A stretch of DNA of 64,000 nucleotides from Pedobacter suwonensis (GTDB lineage: Bacteria; Bacteroidota; Bacteroidia; Sphingobacteriales; Sphingobacteriaceae), in the NCBI RefSeq assembly GCF_900111825.1, contig NZ_FOJM01000010.1:62001-126000 (forward strand). The letters are read 5' to 3'. The notes under the pieces were generated by a model. The model did no database searches and was not told where the DNA came from. It saw nothing but the letters and a program-made list of their open reading frames with translations. Of the stretch, positions 27,260 through 36,328 are shown piece by piece. How positions within the stretch are numbered: the first letter of the stretch is position 1; each line of letters opens with the position of its first letter. Both the position numbers and the translations under genes were made by a program.

Positions 27260-28466
27260 CTAATTCTCCTGCAATAATATTCATACTACTCATGTTGATA
27301 ATGGCGTCAGACAATAACATGCCTTCGCTCATCGGTGCAAACATCTGGTAGTTTATAAAACTTGGTCTGCGGAAGTGCAAACGGTATGGGGTACGGCCAC
27401 CATCATTTATCAGATAGAACCCTAATTCACCATTTCCACCTTCTACAGCGTGATAAACTTCTGCTTTCGGCGCATCAATTTCGCCCATCACAATTTTGAA
27501 GTGATAGATTAACGCTTCCATATTGTTGTAAACTTCCTGCTTTGGAGGAAGGTAAAATTCAGGAACATCGGCGTGGAAAATACCCTTTGGTTCTGTTTTT
27601 AACTTCACAACGGCCTGTTCAATAATGCGGACACTTTGCCACATCTCTTCATTACGTACCAAATATCGGTCGTAAATATCACCGCTTGTACCAACAGGTA
27701 TTTCAAAATCGAAATCCTGATATGAAGAATAGGGATCGCTTACACGAACATCATAATCTACTCCTGTTGCGCGCAATAATGGGCCGGTCCAGCTATATTC
27801 TAAAGCAGTTTCTTTACTCACTTCTGCAACACCGGCCGTTCTGTCAATAAAAATACGGTTACGCGTTAACAGATTTTCGAATTCTTTTAATGCTTTAGGA
27901 AATTCTTTTAAAAACTTATCGATTTTGGCAAAGGCAATATCATTGAAATCTCTTTCAAAGCCACCAATACGCCCTATGTTTGTGGTTAAACGGGCACCAC
28001 ATACTTCCTCAAAGATTTCGTAAATATGCTCACGGAACTGAAAAAGATATAGGAAAGTGGTGGTAGCTCCTGTATCCTGACCGATAATCGTATTACAAAT
28101 AATATGATCTGCAATACGCGAAAGTTCCATAATAATTACCCGAAGATAATCTACACGTTTCGGTATCTGAATATTTAACAACTTCTCAACCGTCATGTGC
28201 CAGCCCATATTGTTAATAGGCGAAGAGCAATAATTTAAACGGTCGGTAAGTGGCGTAATCTGATAAAACGGGCGATGCTCAGCAATCTTTTCGAAAGCCC
28301 TGTGTATGTAGCCAATAGTAGAAACGCCGCTTACAATACGTTCGCCGTCCAACTGCAGAACATTTTGAAAAACGCCGTGGGTTGCAGGGTGGGTTGGGCC
28401 TAAGTTTAGGGTTACCAGCTCACTTTGCGGGTCGTTATCTGTAAATACCGGATGGTTATGATTCAT
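27252..28466 (-). CDS. nuoD: NADH-quinone oxidoreductase subunit D
   Basis: A 404-residue 49-kDa-type subunit. NLGPTHPATHGVFQNVLQLDGE (about 20-41) holds the quinone-site His, with RADHIICN-like RIADHIICNTIIGQDTGA (about 114-131) and a C-terminal EGMLLSDAIINMSSMNIIAGELD. It overlaps nuoE by 8 bp and follows nuoC by 3 bp. NuoC and NuoD are separate genes here, not fused as in E. coli. Confidence 0.97.
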   Translation of the reverse strand: MNHNHPVFTDNDPQSELVTLNLGPTHPATHGVFQNVLQLDGERIVSGVSTIGYIHRAFEKIAEHRPFYQITPLTDRLNYCSSPINNMGWHMTVEKLLNIQIPKRVDYLRVIIMELSRIADHIICNTIIGQDTGATTTFLYLFQFREHIYEIFEEVCGARLTTNIGRIGGFERDFNDIAFAKIDKFLKEFPKALKEFENLLTRNRIFIDRTAGVAEVSKETALEYSWTGPLLRATGVDYDVRVSDPYSSYQDFDFEIPVGTSGDIYDRYLVRNEEMWQSVRIIEQAVVKLKTEPKGIFHADVPEFYLPPKQEVYNNMEALIYHFKIVMGEIDAPKAEVYHAVEGGNGELGFYLINDGGRTPYRLHFRRPSFINYQMFAPMSEGMLLSDAIINMSSMNIIAGELDA

Positions 28467-28469
28467 AGT

Positions 28470-28970
28470 TTACCTTCCAAAAAATTCGTCTTTTTTATCT
28501 ACCCTGTTCGGATCTTCCAATGGATATTGCTTCAACATCGGGTGAACGCCCAAGTCATCCATATTTAAAATACGGCGTAAATCAGGATGGCCTTCAAATT
28601 TAACCCCGAAAAGATCGTAAGTTTCACGTTCCATCCAGTTGGCACCTTTCCATAAAGTTGTTGCCGTAGGGATAGTTGGGTTCTGCTCTGAAATAAACAC
28701 TTTAATTCTAACCCTTACTTTTTCAACCATGTTATGCAAATGGTAAACCACTGCAATACCATGATCCTTACCAGGATAATGAACCGCTGTAATATCAGTA
28801 AGGAAATTGAATTTTAATTCTTCTTTAAGATGTGAAAGCACATTTACGATAACATCTTTATAAGTTACAAAAGTTAATAAACCATAAGGCTCAGAAACAG
28901 CAGTAACCTTTTCGCCAAACTTTTCAGTCAGTTTAACGTGTATGTCGTTATTTAGCGTGGTTTCTTCCAT
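28470..28970 (-). CDS. nuoC: NADH-quinone oxidoreductase subunit C
   Basis: A 166-residue 30-kDa-type subunit. FLTDITAVHYPGKDHGIAVVYHLHN (about 55-79), the signature WMERETYDLFGVKFEGHPDLRRILN (about 111-135) and YPLEDPNRVDKKDEFFGR at the C-terminus are typical. It overlaps the nuoB stop by one base. Confidence 0.96.
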   Translation of the reverse strand: MEETTLNNDIHVKLTEKFGEKVTAVSEPYGLLTFVTYKDVIVNVLSHLKEELKFNFLTDITAVHYPGKDHGIAVVYHLHNMVEKVRVRIKVFISEQNPTIPTATTLWKGANWMERETYDLFGVKFEGHPDLRRILNMDDLGVHPMLKQYPLEDPNRVDKKDEFFGR

Positions 28971-29512
28971 TATTTAATGCCGTATTGACCTAAGAGTTCT
29001 TTGTAATAATCAGAATTTCTTCTTCTGCCCGACTCGTTCTTCACTAAATCCTGAATGCGCTGGAAACCATCTAAAATGGCTTCTGGTCTTGGCGGGCATC
29101 CCGGAACATAAACATCCACGGGAATCACTTCATCGATGCCTTGTAATACCGAATAAGTATCAAAAATACCACCACTACTCGCACAGGCTCCAACTGCCAT
29201 TACCCAACGTGGTTCTGCCATCTGGATATAAACCTGCTTTAATACCGGAGCCATTTTTTTCGCAATGGTACCCATAACCATTAACACATCTGCCTGACGG
29301 GGAGAGAAACTCAAACGCTCTGCACCAAAGCGACCTAAATCGTAGTGAGAACCCATGGTTGCCATAAACTCAATCCCACAACAAGAAGTTGCGAAAGGTA
29401 GAGGCCATAATGAATTTGACCGGGCCAAACCAATCACCTTATCTAAAGAGGTGGCAAAATAGCCAGGCCCTTCGGTTCCTGGAGGCGCATCAACTATATT
29501 AATTTCACTCAT
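28970..29512 (-). CDS. nuoB: NADH-quinone oxidoreductase subunit B
   Basis: A 180-residue PSST-type subunit that carries cluster N2. The tandem cysteines are in [12 protein letters not shown] (about 40-51), with GACASSGG (about 108-115) and [12 protein letters not shown] (about 133-144). I start at MSEINIVD; an ATG four codons upstream is possible. The 240-bp gap to nuoA is long for an operon and contains repeat DNA. Confidence 0.96.
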   Translation of the reverse strand: MSEINIVDAPPGTEGPGYFATSLDKVIGLARSNSLWPLPFATSCCGIEFMATMGSHYDLGRFGAERLSFSPRQADVLMVMGTIAKKMAPVLKQVYIQMAEPRWVMAVGACASSGGIFDTYSVLQGIDEVIPVDVYVPGCPPRPEAILDGFQRIQDLVKNESGRRRNSDYYKELLGQYGIK

Positions 29513-29524
29513 GTTTATAAACAA

Positions 29525-29754
29525 AAAATGCTCATCCCTTCAAAGAATGAGCAACAAATTTACAATATTTAAAAGGCAAAAAAGCGAGCTTTACCTGATT
29601 TAGAACCTTTCTAAATAAAAAAACCGCTATAGGTTAGTGTAAGTGATACACCTCCCGGTTTATAGCTGGCAATTTTCAGTTTACAGTTATTAAACTGGCG
29701 ATAATTAACCGCTAATTGTGGACTGATAACTGCGAATTGAAACCTGGGAACTGA
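29525..29754. other. Spacer between nuoA and nuoB holding hairpins and a type E element
   Basis: Near 29530-29555 a hairpin GCTCATCC...GAATGAGC is visible. The stretch 29667-29756 is a low-complexity inverted repeat (type E, copy 4) with CAGTTTACAGTTATTAAACTG and GGACTGATAACTG units. No open frame is supported. Confidence 0.55.
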
Positions 29755-30126
29755 TTAGTTCCAGTCTAAAACCTTTTTCTTGATTACGTAGATAAAACCA
29801 AGCAACAAGGTACCCATAAAGATGAACATTTCAATCATTCCATCCATTTTTAATGCACGGAAGTTAACTGCCCAGGGATACATAAAGATCACCTCTACAT
29901 CAAATAATACAAAGAGGATGGCTACTACGAAATATTTGATTGAAAAAGGCTGGCGTGCATTACCTATTGATTTTACCCCCGCTTCAAAAGTCTCCAGTTT
30001 ATCGCTGGTTTTGCGTTTCGGCCCTAAAAAGTGGGTAGCAACCAAGGTAGTTACTACAAAACCTAAAGCAACAATTACCTGAAATATAATTGGTAAAAAA
30101 TCTATAGCTGAACTTTGCGCTTGCAT
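29755..30126 (-). CDS. nuoA: NADH-quinone oxidoreductase subunit A
   Basis: A 123-residue three-helix subunit. Signature residues lie in DKLETFEAGVKSIGNARQPFSIKYFVVAILFVLFDVEVIFMYPWAV, spanning about 42-87 (ETFEAG and FDVEVIF are the key pieces, with conserved acidic residues). It is the first gene of the operon; the next gene, nuoB, starts after a long spacer. Confidence 0.96.
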   Translation of the reverse strand: MQAQSSAIDFLPIIFQVIVALGFVVTTLVATHFLGPKRKTSDKLETFEAGVKSIGNARQPFSIKYFVVAILFVLFDVEVIFMYPWAVNFRALKMDGMIEMFIFMGTLLLGFIYVIKKKVLDWN

Positions 30127-30145
30127 AATTTTTATTTTAGTGATG

Positions 30146-30177
30146 CAAAAGTAAAAGAAAAAGGCAGAGTAACCAAA
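30146..30177 (-). promoter_or_regulatory. nuo operon promoter (TTTG-N20-TACTTTTG)
   Basis: On the minus strand TTTG (30177-30174), a 20-bp spacer, then TACTTTTG (30153-30146) match the Bacteroidota -33/-7 consensus. The start point would be near 30139, about 13 bp before the nuoA ATG. The -33 element lies inside the terminator hairpin of the upstream TPR gene. Confidence 0.7.
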
Positions 30178-30188
30178 CTCTGCCTTTT
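30159..30188 (-). terminator. Terminator of the TPR gene, overlapping the nuo promoter
   Basis: Stem AAAAGGCAGAGT / ACTCTGCCTTTT, 6-nt loop, followed on the minus strand by TTTCTTTTAC. Confidence 0.85.
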
Positions 30189-30209
30189 CTAAATTATTTA
30201 ACTTTAAAA

Positions 30210-31931
30210 TTATTTGCCTTTACCTTTGGCTTTTGAAGCCGCAGCAGGTGACTGCAATTCTTTAAGTTTCGCTGACGCAAAAGGACCTTGAGGGTCTAGC
30301 GCTATACTTTTATTTAAAAAGTCAATAGCTTTAGCTTTATCTTTATCAGCATAATACGCACCAAGATAATCGTAAGCTTCTACAAGGTTTGTTTTATTGG
30401 CTGCCTGTTCTTCTGGTTTAACCAAGCTAATATACTTTTCAAACAATGGAATTGAAGCATATTTTGGATTTGCCTTATCATCTAAAAGATTGGCAATCCT
30501 AGCCCTTGTAAAATAACCCAATGCAAATTCAGGAGAAACTTTATTTAAGTGACTTAACGCTGAATCAGCCTCAACTAATGCAGCTGTATTTAAAGGTTTT
30601 TTTTCTCTTTGTGCAAAATATCCTTCCAAGAACCTGGTTTGACCAATATAGTAGTAATTGGTTAACGAACCTTTACCATTTGGATTATATTTAGTTGCTA
30701 AAGTATAAATTTCAGCAGCTTTACCATATTTTTTAGCTTTATATAGCGCTAAACCTGCTTCAGCCAAGGCATCTGCATTAGTTGAATCGATTTTAGCTGC
30801 TTCAATAATATTATTTACACCTAAACTATCCTGTCCAGCCTTTAACTGAGCTTTACCTAAATAAAGGTAATCATTAGCTAAAATTTTAGATTTATCCTTT
30901 TCTTTCGCAAAAAATTCTGTCAAGCTTGTTAATGCCTGAGGATAGTTACCATTTTCATAAGCTGCCCAACCTTTCATCCTGGCAACAACATTACCTTTAG
31001 GGTCATTTGCAGGAACCTGTAACGATGAAGCTACTTGCTCTAATGTTTTATAATCTTTCGCATAAAATAAGAACTGAGCATACCGCAATTGAGACTCTAA
31101 CGATTTATCCGTTAGATCCATGTATTTTTTATAATTCTCAATTGCTTTTGCTGCTTTTTCTTTATCAACACCAAAGCTACTCCATTGTAAATATAACTCA
31201 CCTAACTCACGGTAAGCCGGACCATAATTTGGATCAGCTGCAATTACATCCTGTAGTTCTTTTTCTCCTTCAGGAAAAGCCCTGGATTCTTTATACATCT
31301 TACCGATTTGCGTTTTAGCTCTCCTGTTGTTCGGATCAACATCATTTACACGCATGTAGGGGCCTAATGCTTCAGAGTTTTTCTTTTGTAAAGCGTAAGC
31401 ATCACCTTGAGCCAGGAAAACCTCAGCATCTTTATCTTTTGAATCCAATTCATCAGCTTTGGTAATATTGGCTAATGCATTGGTAAAGTCAGGTTTTGAT
31501 ACATCATCACTTGGTTTGTCCTGTGCTAAATAAGCTCTACCGATATACAAATAAGTTTTGTAATCTTTAGAAGCCAATGCTACAGCTTTATCAAAATTAG
31601 TTTTTGCAGATGTTGGATCATTAGATAATAAATCTGCTTCGCCCAAACCAATTAAGTTTAGGTTGTTTTTAGGATCAGCGGTAAGCCCTTTGTTAAATAC
31701 GGCCCTAGCTGAATCAATATAACCGGTTTTTAAATAAACCAAACCAAGATTGTAATAATTATCACCATCTGAAGCTTTTGAACTCACCAACGATTTAAGC
31801 ATTGATGATGCTTTTTGATATTGCTCCGCGTCGATGGCTTTTTTCGCGTCATTTAAACTTTGAGCAAAAACTGCAGAACCCATCAACACCAAACCTACAT
31901 TTAAGGTTATTGCTTTCTTTAAAATTTTCAT
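30210..31931 (-). CDS. Secreted tetratricopeptide-repeat protein
   Basis: A 573-residue protein with a signal peptide (LKKAITLNVGLVLMGSAVFA, cleavage before QSLNDA) and about 12 TPR units through the length, for example YYNLGLVYLKTGYIDSARAVFNKGL and YLYIGRAYLAQDK. It ends in a lysine-rich tail (KAKGKGK). TPR arrays are protein-binding scaffolds in the periplasm. It is the last gene of the ExbB-ExbD-TonB cluster, 78 bp after the PstS-like gene, and ends at a strong terminator. A role with the TonB machinery is inferred from this position only. Confidence 0.85.
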   Translation of the reverse strand: MKILKKAITLNVGLVLMGSAVFAQSLNDAKKAIDAEQYQKASSMLKSLVSSKASDGDNYYNLGLVYLKTGYIDSARAVFNKGLTADPKNNLNLIGLGEADLLSNDPTSAKTNFDKAVALASKDYKTYLYIGRAYLAQDKPSDDVSKPDFTNALANITKADELDSKDKDAEVFLAQGDAYALQKKNSEALGPYMRVNDVDPNNRRAKTQIGKMYKESRAFPEGEKELQDVIAADPNYGPAYRELGELYLQWSSFGVDKEKAAKAIENYKKYMDLTDKSLESQLRYAQFLFYAKDYKTLEQVASSLQVPANDPKGNVVARMKGWAAYENGNYPQALTSLTEFFAKEKDKSKILANDYLYLGKAQLKAGQDSLGVNNIIEAAKIDSTNADALAEAGLALYKAKKYGKAAEIYTLATKYNPNGKGSLTNYYYIGQTRFLEGYFAQREKKPLNTAALVEADSALSHLNKVSPEFALGYFTRARIANLLDDKANPKYASIPLFEKYISLVKPEEQAANKTNLVEAYDYLGAYYADKDKAKAIDFLNKSIALDPQGPFASAKLKELQSPAAASKAKGKGK

Positions 31932-32009
31932 CGGATATCCTGTTTTTTATTTAATAAAAATGAAGTGCCTCTATAGATTTACTTCGTGGTTCAATTTATA
32001 ATTTTTAAT

Positions 32010-32915
32010 TTAATTTCCTTTAGTCAGGTTAATTTGTCTCGGCATTAATTTATGTGGGCCAAGTCCAGATTTAAGTACAATCAATTGCCCTCTCTGACTT
32101 CTTAACCATGTTGCAAATCCTGTGCCTAAACCGTCCCTTCCTTCGCAATCAATAATATTGATATTTCTCAAGAAAGGATAAACGCCATTAATCAAGTTAT
32201 CTTGAGTTGGTTTATAGAACTGATCATCTCCCGCCTTACCTTTCAAATTCTTCACACCCAACACTTTTATCTTCGAAAGGTATTCGCTCAGCTCTGTATC
32301 TTTGCCCGTAATCCAATTTACGCCTAAAATACCAATAAAATTTTTATCTTCTGCAATAAGTTTAATTACTTCCTTGCTAGAATTTTTTGAATAAACACCT
32401 GTAGCTGGAAACTGGCTGATATGGGCCAACTCTTTAAAATACTGAAAGGTACTGGAATAAGCATTATCAAATACCAGTTTTTTATCTGATTTCTTCCCTT
32501 GCAAAATATCAATAACCTCTTTAACGTTAATTGTACTATCGATATTGCCTTCGTTGGTAATTAAAGCAATACCATCAATAGCAAAACGCGAAGTATTGAT
32601 TTTAATCTGACGTTGGTTGTAATATTTTTCTTCTGCCTTTGTTAACAATCTTGGCAAAACGATTACCCTTACACTATCATTCAAAAAAGCAGGTAATAAT
32701 TTTTCTTCAGGTTTAACTGTAGCCTGAAATCTGGCATCCGGATAATCTAAACTAAAAATATCGATCTGATTTTGAACAATCGGTCCAACACTTTCATCAA
32801 CCAATATTTTTAATGTACCACTTGTTCTCGTTTCTTTAACAGCAGCCGCCTTATTTTTGCGCTTGCAGGAAACCAATAAAGCCAGTACACAAAATATTAA
32901 AAGAATTTTTTTCAT
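32010..32915 (-). CDS. PstS-like phosphate-binding lipoprotein
   Basis: A 301-residue lipoprotein (lipobox LLVSCKRK, Cys about 17). The body is a periplasmic binding protein fold of the PstS type: TLKILVDESVGPIVQNQIDIF (about 34-54), FAIDGIALITNEGN, a hinge region near YSSTFQYF, and a C-terminal VYPFLRNINIID then GFATWLRSQRGQLIVLKSGL (about 265-285). No pst permease genes are next to it; instead it lies within an ExbB/ExbD/TonB cluster. Ligand (phosphate or another oxyanion) is uncertain. The start is placed at MKKILLIF, which gives a normal lipoprotein signal; the ATG 8 codons upstream lies inside the preceding gene's end. Confidence 0.8.
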   Translation of the reverse strand: MKKILLIFCVLALLVSCKRKNKAAAVKETRTSGTLKILVDESVGPIVQNQIDIFSLDYPDARFQATVKPEEKLLPAFLNDSVRVIVLPRLLTKAEEKYYNQRQIKINTSRFAIDGIALITNEGNIDSTINVKEVIDILQGKKSDKKLVFDNAYSSTFQYFKELAHISQFPATGVYSKNSSKEVIKLIAEDKNFIGILGVNWITGKDTELSEYLSKIKVLGVKNLKGKAGDDQFYKPTQDNLINGVYPFLRNINIIDCEGRDGLGTGFATWLRSQRGQLIVLKSGLGPHKLMPRQINLTKGN

Positions 32916-32922
32916 TAAATGA

Positions 32923-33150
32923 TTAATCGCGCCTACCAAGGCTTAAAAGTCTTACAAAAGCATAAATAATAAGGAAGATACCAATTGTAATCCGCCCCCA
33001 TTCCGGAATGGCACTCAACCGAAGTGCAATAGGTTTATAAAATACAAATGCGATACCAAGTATTACATAAAAGATAAACATGATAAGGCCTAAAATGAGC
33101 AAAAACCGCTGTTTAGGCGATTTTTGCTTAAAGATATCGAAATTTAACAT
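32923..33150 (-). CDS. Small two-helix membrane protein, unknown function
   Basis: A 75-residue protein with membrane segments at about 17-38 and 50-70, and short basic ends. I do not recognise a named family. It sits 6 bp after tonB and directly before the PstS-like gene in the same operon, so it is probably real and membrane-associated. Small proteins at this place are common in Bacteroidota exb-tonB clusters as far as I recall. Confidence 0.7.
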   Translation of the reverse strand: MLNFDIFKQKSPKQRFLLILGLIMFIFYVILGIAFVFYKPIALRLSAIPEWGRITIGIFLIIYAFVRLLSLGRRD

Positions 33151-33156
33151 TTACGA

Positions 33157-33975
33157 TTAGTTCAATGTAAAGTTAACGTTGATGTTATATTTTACCCTTA
33201 CCGGCTTACCATTCTGGATACCTGGATTCCAACGTGGACTTGCTTTCAATACACGGATGGCTTCTTCATCAGTTCCGCTACCCAAACCACGGGTAACTGT
33301 GATATCAGTTAGTTTACCATCTTTTTCCACAACGAAAGATAAAAATACTTTACCCTGAACGTTGTTTTCTTGTGCCATTGGCGGGTATTTTATTGCTTTA
33401 CCTAAGTAGGCATAAAACTTAGAGATACCTCCCGGGAATTCTGGTTGTTTCTCGATACTCACAAAGTCGTAAACTTTATTATCATCAACCGCAACAGCAG
33501 CTTCTCTTTTGGGTCCTTCTCCTACCGGTTCAGCGATATTAATCTCTGCGGTCGGATCACCTTTGATATCTCTCTGACCTGGATCAGCTTCCTTCAATTT
33601 TTCAACCGTAGGTGGTTCATCACGAACCTCAATATCAGGTTTTACAATTGGAGGTGGCATTTTCACCTGGTCAACCTTTGGTGGCGGTGGCTCTACCGGT
33701 GGCGGTGGAGGTGTTTCCGGATTTACCGGTGGTGGTGGAGCTAAAATCACTTCCTGTGCTTTTACCTGTTCCTCTTGCTGATCTATTGAGCCTTTGATAA
33801 GACTATAGATTTTTGGAGTAAAAAATAAAATCAGGAAGACAATAGATCCAATAATTAAGGCTCTTGTAGTATTAGCACCATTGGTTTTACGCAATTGATA
33901 CGCACCATAGCTTTTGTTTTTATCTTCAAAAACCACTTCAAGCCATTCTTTTCTGAATATATCTAACTTCGACAT
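33157..33975 (-). CDS. tonB: TonB family energy transducer
   Basis: A 272-residue protein: cytoplasmic N-terminus with KSYGAYQLRK, one helix (about 38-58), a proline-rich periplasmic spacer (PPPPVNPETPPPPPVEPPPP at about 79-98), then the C-terminal TonB domain (about 185-272) with PEFPGGISKFYAYLG, YPPMAQENNVQGKVFLSF and SPRWNPGIQNGKPVRVKY. It transmits proton-motive force to outer-membrane receptors. It follows the second exbD by 18 bp. Confidence 0.95.
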   Translation of the reverse strand: MSKLDIFRKEWLEVVFEDKNKSYGAYQLRKTNGANTTRALIIGSIVFLILFFTPKIYSLIKGSIDQQEEQVKAQEVILAPPPPVNPETPPPPPVEPPPPKVDQVKMPPPIVKPDIEVRDEPPTVEKLKEADPGQRDIKGDPTAEINIAEPVGEGPKREAAVAVDDNKVYDFVSIEKQPEFPGGISKFYAYLGKAIKYPPMAQENNVQGKVFLSFVVEKDGKLTDITVTRGLGSGTDEEAIRVLKASPRWNPGIQNGKPVRVKYNINVNFTLN

Positions 33976-33993
33976 AAAATTGGTTTTATTTGA

Positions 33994-34500
33994 TTATAAA
34001 ATTCCCTTTTCTCTCATGAACTGCTTCTCATTATCAAGGATATTATCATCATCAATCTGACGAACCTTTACTTTAAGAATCTCTAACTCGTCCATAATAT
34101 CCACAAAGTTCTGAAAGGTAGAACCTGATGTTGGTTTTACAAGTACAACGAAGTCGCCCGCAACACCCGAAGCATCAGCTGCTTTTCTATTTTTTACGAT
34201 AGCATCTTCAATCTGTGAACCTGATTCAATTGTTGGTGCGCTTTCGCCAGCTACTCCCATGTACCAAGCTACTTTATTGTTTTTACCCAATAAAATGGTC
34301 ATCGTTTTACTTGCTTTCAGCTCTAATCTATTTTCAGGTAACTTCTCGTTTTTATCCGGCTTTGCAATATCCATCGCTTGTGGCGTAGAGATTACTGTTG
34401 TTAAGATAAAGAAAGTTACCAAAAGAAACATTAGATCCACCATTGGGGTCATATCAACCCTTGGCGTGGCTTTCTTCCCGCCCGTGTTTAATTCTGCCAT
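33994..34500 (-). CDS. exbD: Biopolymer transporter ExbD (second copy)
   Basis: A 168-residue protein: short cytoplasmic N-terminus, one helix with the functional Asp in PRVDMTPMVDLMFLLVTFFILTT (about 14-36), then a periplasmic domain. It is one of two ExbD paralogues; the first is 205 residues. Two different ExbDs beside one ExbB are usual in Bacteroidota. It ends with EKQFMREKGIL, as do many relatives. Confidence 0.92.
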   Translation of the reverse strand: MAELNTGGKKATPRVDMTPMVDLMFLLVTFFILTTVISTPQAMDIAKPDKNEKLPENRLELKASKTMTILLGKNNKVAWYMGVAGESAPTIESGSQIEDAIVKNRKAADASGVAGDFVVLVKPTSGSTFQNFVDIMDELEILKVKVRQIDDDNILDNEKQFMREKGIL

Positions 34501-34503
34501 TTC

Positions 34504-35121
34504 TTATTTCTTCTTTTTAGCTTCAGAATTAGTTACCAACAAAAATTTGTTTACACTTTGTTTCTGAAGTACATCAATAATCTTTTTCACAACTGGATAC
34601 TCTTCTTTAGCATCACCTTTGATACTGATACGCATATCCTGATTGTTGATTTCTTTTGTAGCCTTACGTGCATTCAGCACCCAAGCATTTAATTGATTAT
34701 CGGTTGAGTCAGCAGGAATACCTGGCTGAATGCCTGGTTTCATGCGGTCGCCCGCGTTCATCGCAATTAACTGCTTTAAGCTCTGAATAGGAACACCGAA
34801 ACTTCCGATCCCTGAGAATCTAACCGTTTCTTCTGGCGTAAATTTTACACCATATTGTTCGCCCATCAGCTGCAATGTTTTTTCTCTCACTTTTGGTCCT
34901 GCTACTTCAAAGAAAACTTTTCCCTGGCCAATGGTCAATATCGCATTGTTTTCTACCGGCACCTTAAACTCATATGTAGATGAGGGTGTAGAAACAGCTA
35001 GGGGTTCTGGTTGTCTTGCCGTAGCAGTTAAAATGAAGAACGTAAGTAACAATGCCGCCACATCGCACATTGCGGTCATGTCTGTTACTGTACTTGTTCT
35101 TTTTACTTTAATTCTAGGCAT
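34504..35121 (-). CDS. exbD: Biopolymer transporter ExbD (first copy)
   Basis: A 205-residue protein beginning MPRIKVKRTSTVTDMTAMCDVAALLLTFFILTATARQ. The transmembrane Asp is in MCDVAALLLTF (about 18-28). The periplasmic domain is longer than in the second copy. Gap to the next exbD is 3 bp. Together with ExbB it forms the proton channel for TonB. Confidence 0.92.
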   Translation of the reverse strand: MPRIKVKRTSTVTDMTAMCDVAALLLTFFILTATARQPEPLAVSTPSSTYEFKVPVENNAILTIGQGKVFFEVAGPKVREKTLQLMGEQYGVKFTPEETVRFSGIGSFGVPIQSLKQLIAMNAGDRMKPGIQPGIPADSTDNQLNAWVLNARKATKEINNQDMRISIKGDAKEEYPVVKKIIDVLQKQSVNKFLLVTNSEAKKKK

Positions 35122-35199
35122 AATTTTTTTTACTAGTTTTAATAATGATGATCTTTTTTCCGGTTTTCCATAAAGCCGGTAAAAATTTTTTCAAAATTC

Positions 35200-36030
35200 T
35201 TATTTATGCGAACTAGCGTATGTTTGAACGATGCTGAAACCAGCCTCATCGATTGCGTAAGTTAACTTATCAATTTTAGATGTTAAGATGTTATACATGA
35301 TGATCGCTAAAGTTGATACCGAGATACCTGTCATGGTATTGATCAAGGCCTCAGAGATACCTACCGCTAATGCTGCCTGATCCGGAGCACCAGAGTTAGC
35401 TAAACCGGCGAATGCACGGATCATACCTGTTACTGTACCCAATAAACCGATCAAAGTACCGATTGATACCAAAGTAGCGATGATGGTTAAGTTTTGCTCT
35501 AACATTGGCATTTCTAAAGCTGTAGCTTCTTCAACTTCTTTTTGGATAGCAACGATAGATTGCTCAACATCCATATTAGTATCCGCTTCAACTTCACTGT
35601 ATTTTTTCAAACCAGATTTAATTACGTTAGCAACTGAACCTTGTTGTTTGTCGCATTCAGCTTTAGCTGCTTCGATATTACCTGAATTTAATAAACCTTT
35701 TACTTTAATAATGAAAGTATCTAAGCTTGATTTACCACTGGCTTTACCGATAACGATTAAACGCTCGATAGAGAAAACGATTGTTGTTAATAATAAACCA
35801 ATCAAAACGGCAACAATAGGACCTCCTTTGTAAGCTGTACCTGGATAGTTGTTTGGTAATGGTAAGTTTTCGTTGTTGTTATCGATAAAGTTCGACGGAT
35901 CTCCCAATACATATTTCCAAATCACGAATCCGATAACGATACAAATAGGAATAACTAATGTTGCGAAAACATTTGAAGCACTAGAAGAGCTCTCTTTTTT
36001 AACAGTTGCTGGTTTTGGTGCGTTTGCCAT
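35200..36030 (-). CDS. exbB: MotA/TolQ/ExbB proton channel protein
   Basis: A 276-residue membrane protein. Helices are at about 20-40 and 70-90, followed by a cytoplasmic loop, then the channel helices LTIIATLVSIGTLIGLLGTVTGMIRAF (about 182-208) and ALAVGISEALINTMTGISVSTLAIIMYN (about 222-249), which hold the conserved Thr/Gly/Glu residues. It is the first gene of the exb-tonB operon and has its own promoter upstream. Confidence 0.94.
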   Translation of the reverse strand: MANAPKPATVKKESSSSASNVFATLVIPICIVIGFVIWKYVLGDPSNFIDNNNENLPLPNNYPGTAYKGGPIVAVLIGLLLTTIVFSIERLIVIGKASGKSSLDTFIIKVKGLLNSGNIEAAKAECDKQQGSVANVIKSGLKKYSEVEADTNMDVEQSIVAIQKEVEEATALEMPMLEQNLTIIATLVSIGTLIGLLGTVTGMIRAFAGLANSGAPDQAALAVGISEALINTMTGISVSTLAIIMYNILTSKIDKLTYAIDEAGFSIVQTYASSHK

Positions 36031-36131
36031 TTTTTTTTGAATTTTTAGTTTTAGTTCTTGTTTTTAATTTTTAGCTGTTTGTTCTTTTTGTATTACACTC
36101 AACGTTTCATATTCGATATTGTTGCGAAAAA

Positions 36132-36161
36132 CAAATTTATAAATTGATTTTAAATTACAAA
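36132..36161 (-). promoter_or_regulatory. Promoter of the exbB operon (TTTG-N18-TAAATTTG)
   Basis: Minus strand: TTTG at 36161-36158, then TAAATTTG at 36139-36132. The predicted start is near 36125, leaving a leader of about 95 nt before the exbB ATG. Confidence 0.7.
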
Positions 36162-36230
36162 TTAATAAATCAATAAGCAATTAAATCGTTACTTAGAATT
36201 TTGTTCCGCTAAATCACCACCGTGTATAAC

Positions 36231-36257
36231 AAAAAAATTGCCCCAGCCGAGGCAATT
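36231..36257 (-). terminator. Terminator after pckA
   Basis: Stem ATTGCC / GGCAAT with an 8-nt loop (minus strand GAATTGCCTCGG...), followed on the minus strand by TTTTTTTGTT. Confidence 0.88.
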
Positions 36258-36328
36258 CTTTCACAATAAAAACTAAAAAAAAATCGAATTGCAAATTTTT
36301 CGTTCAAAAAATGCATTTTAAAGCACAT

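Noticed and set aside
33445..33797. Plus-strand frames rich in Trp/Arg opposite tonB
   Set aside because: They are the complement of the proline-rich codons of tonB.
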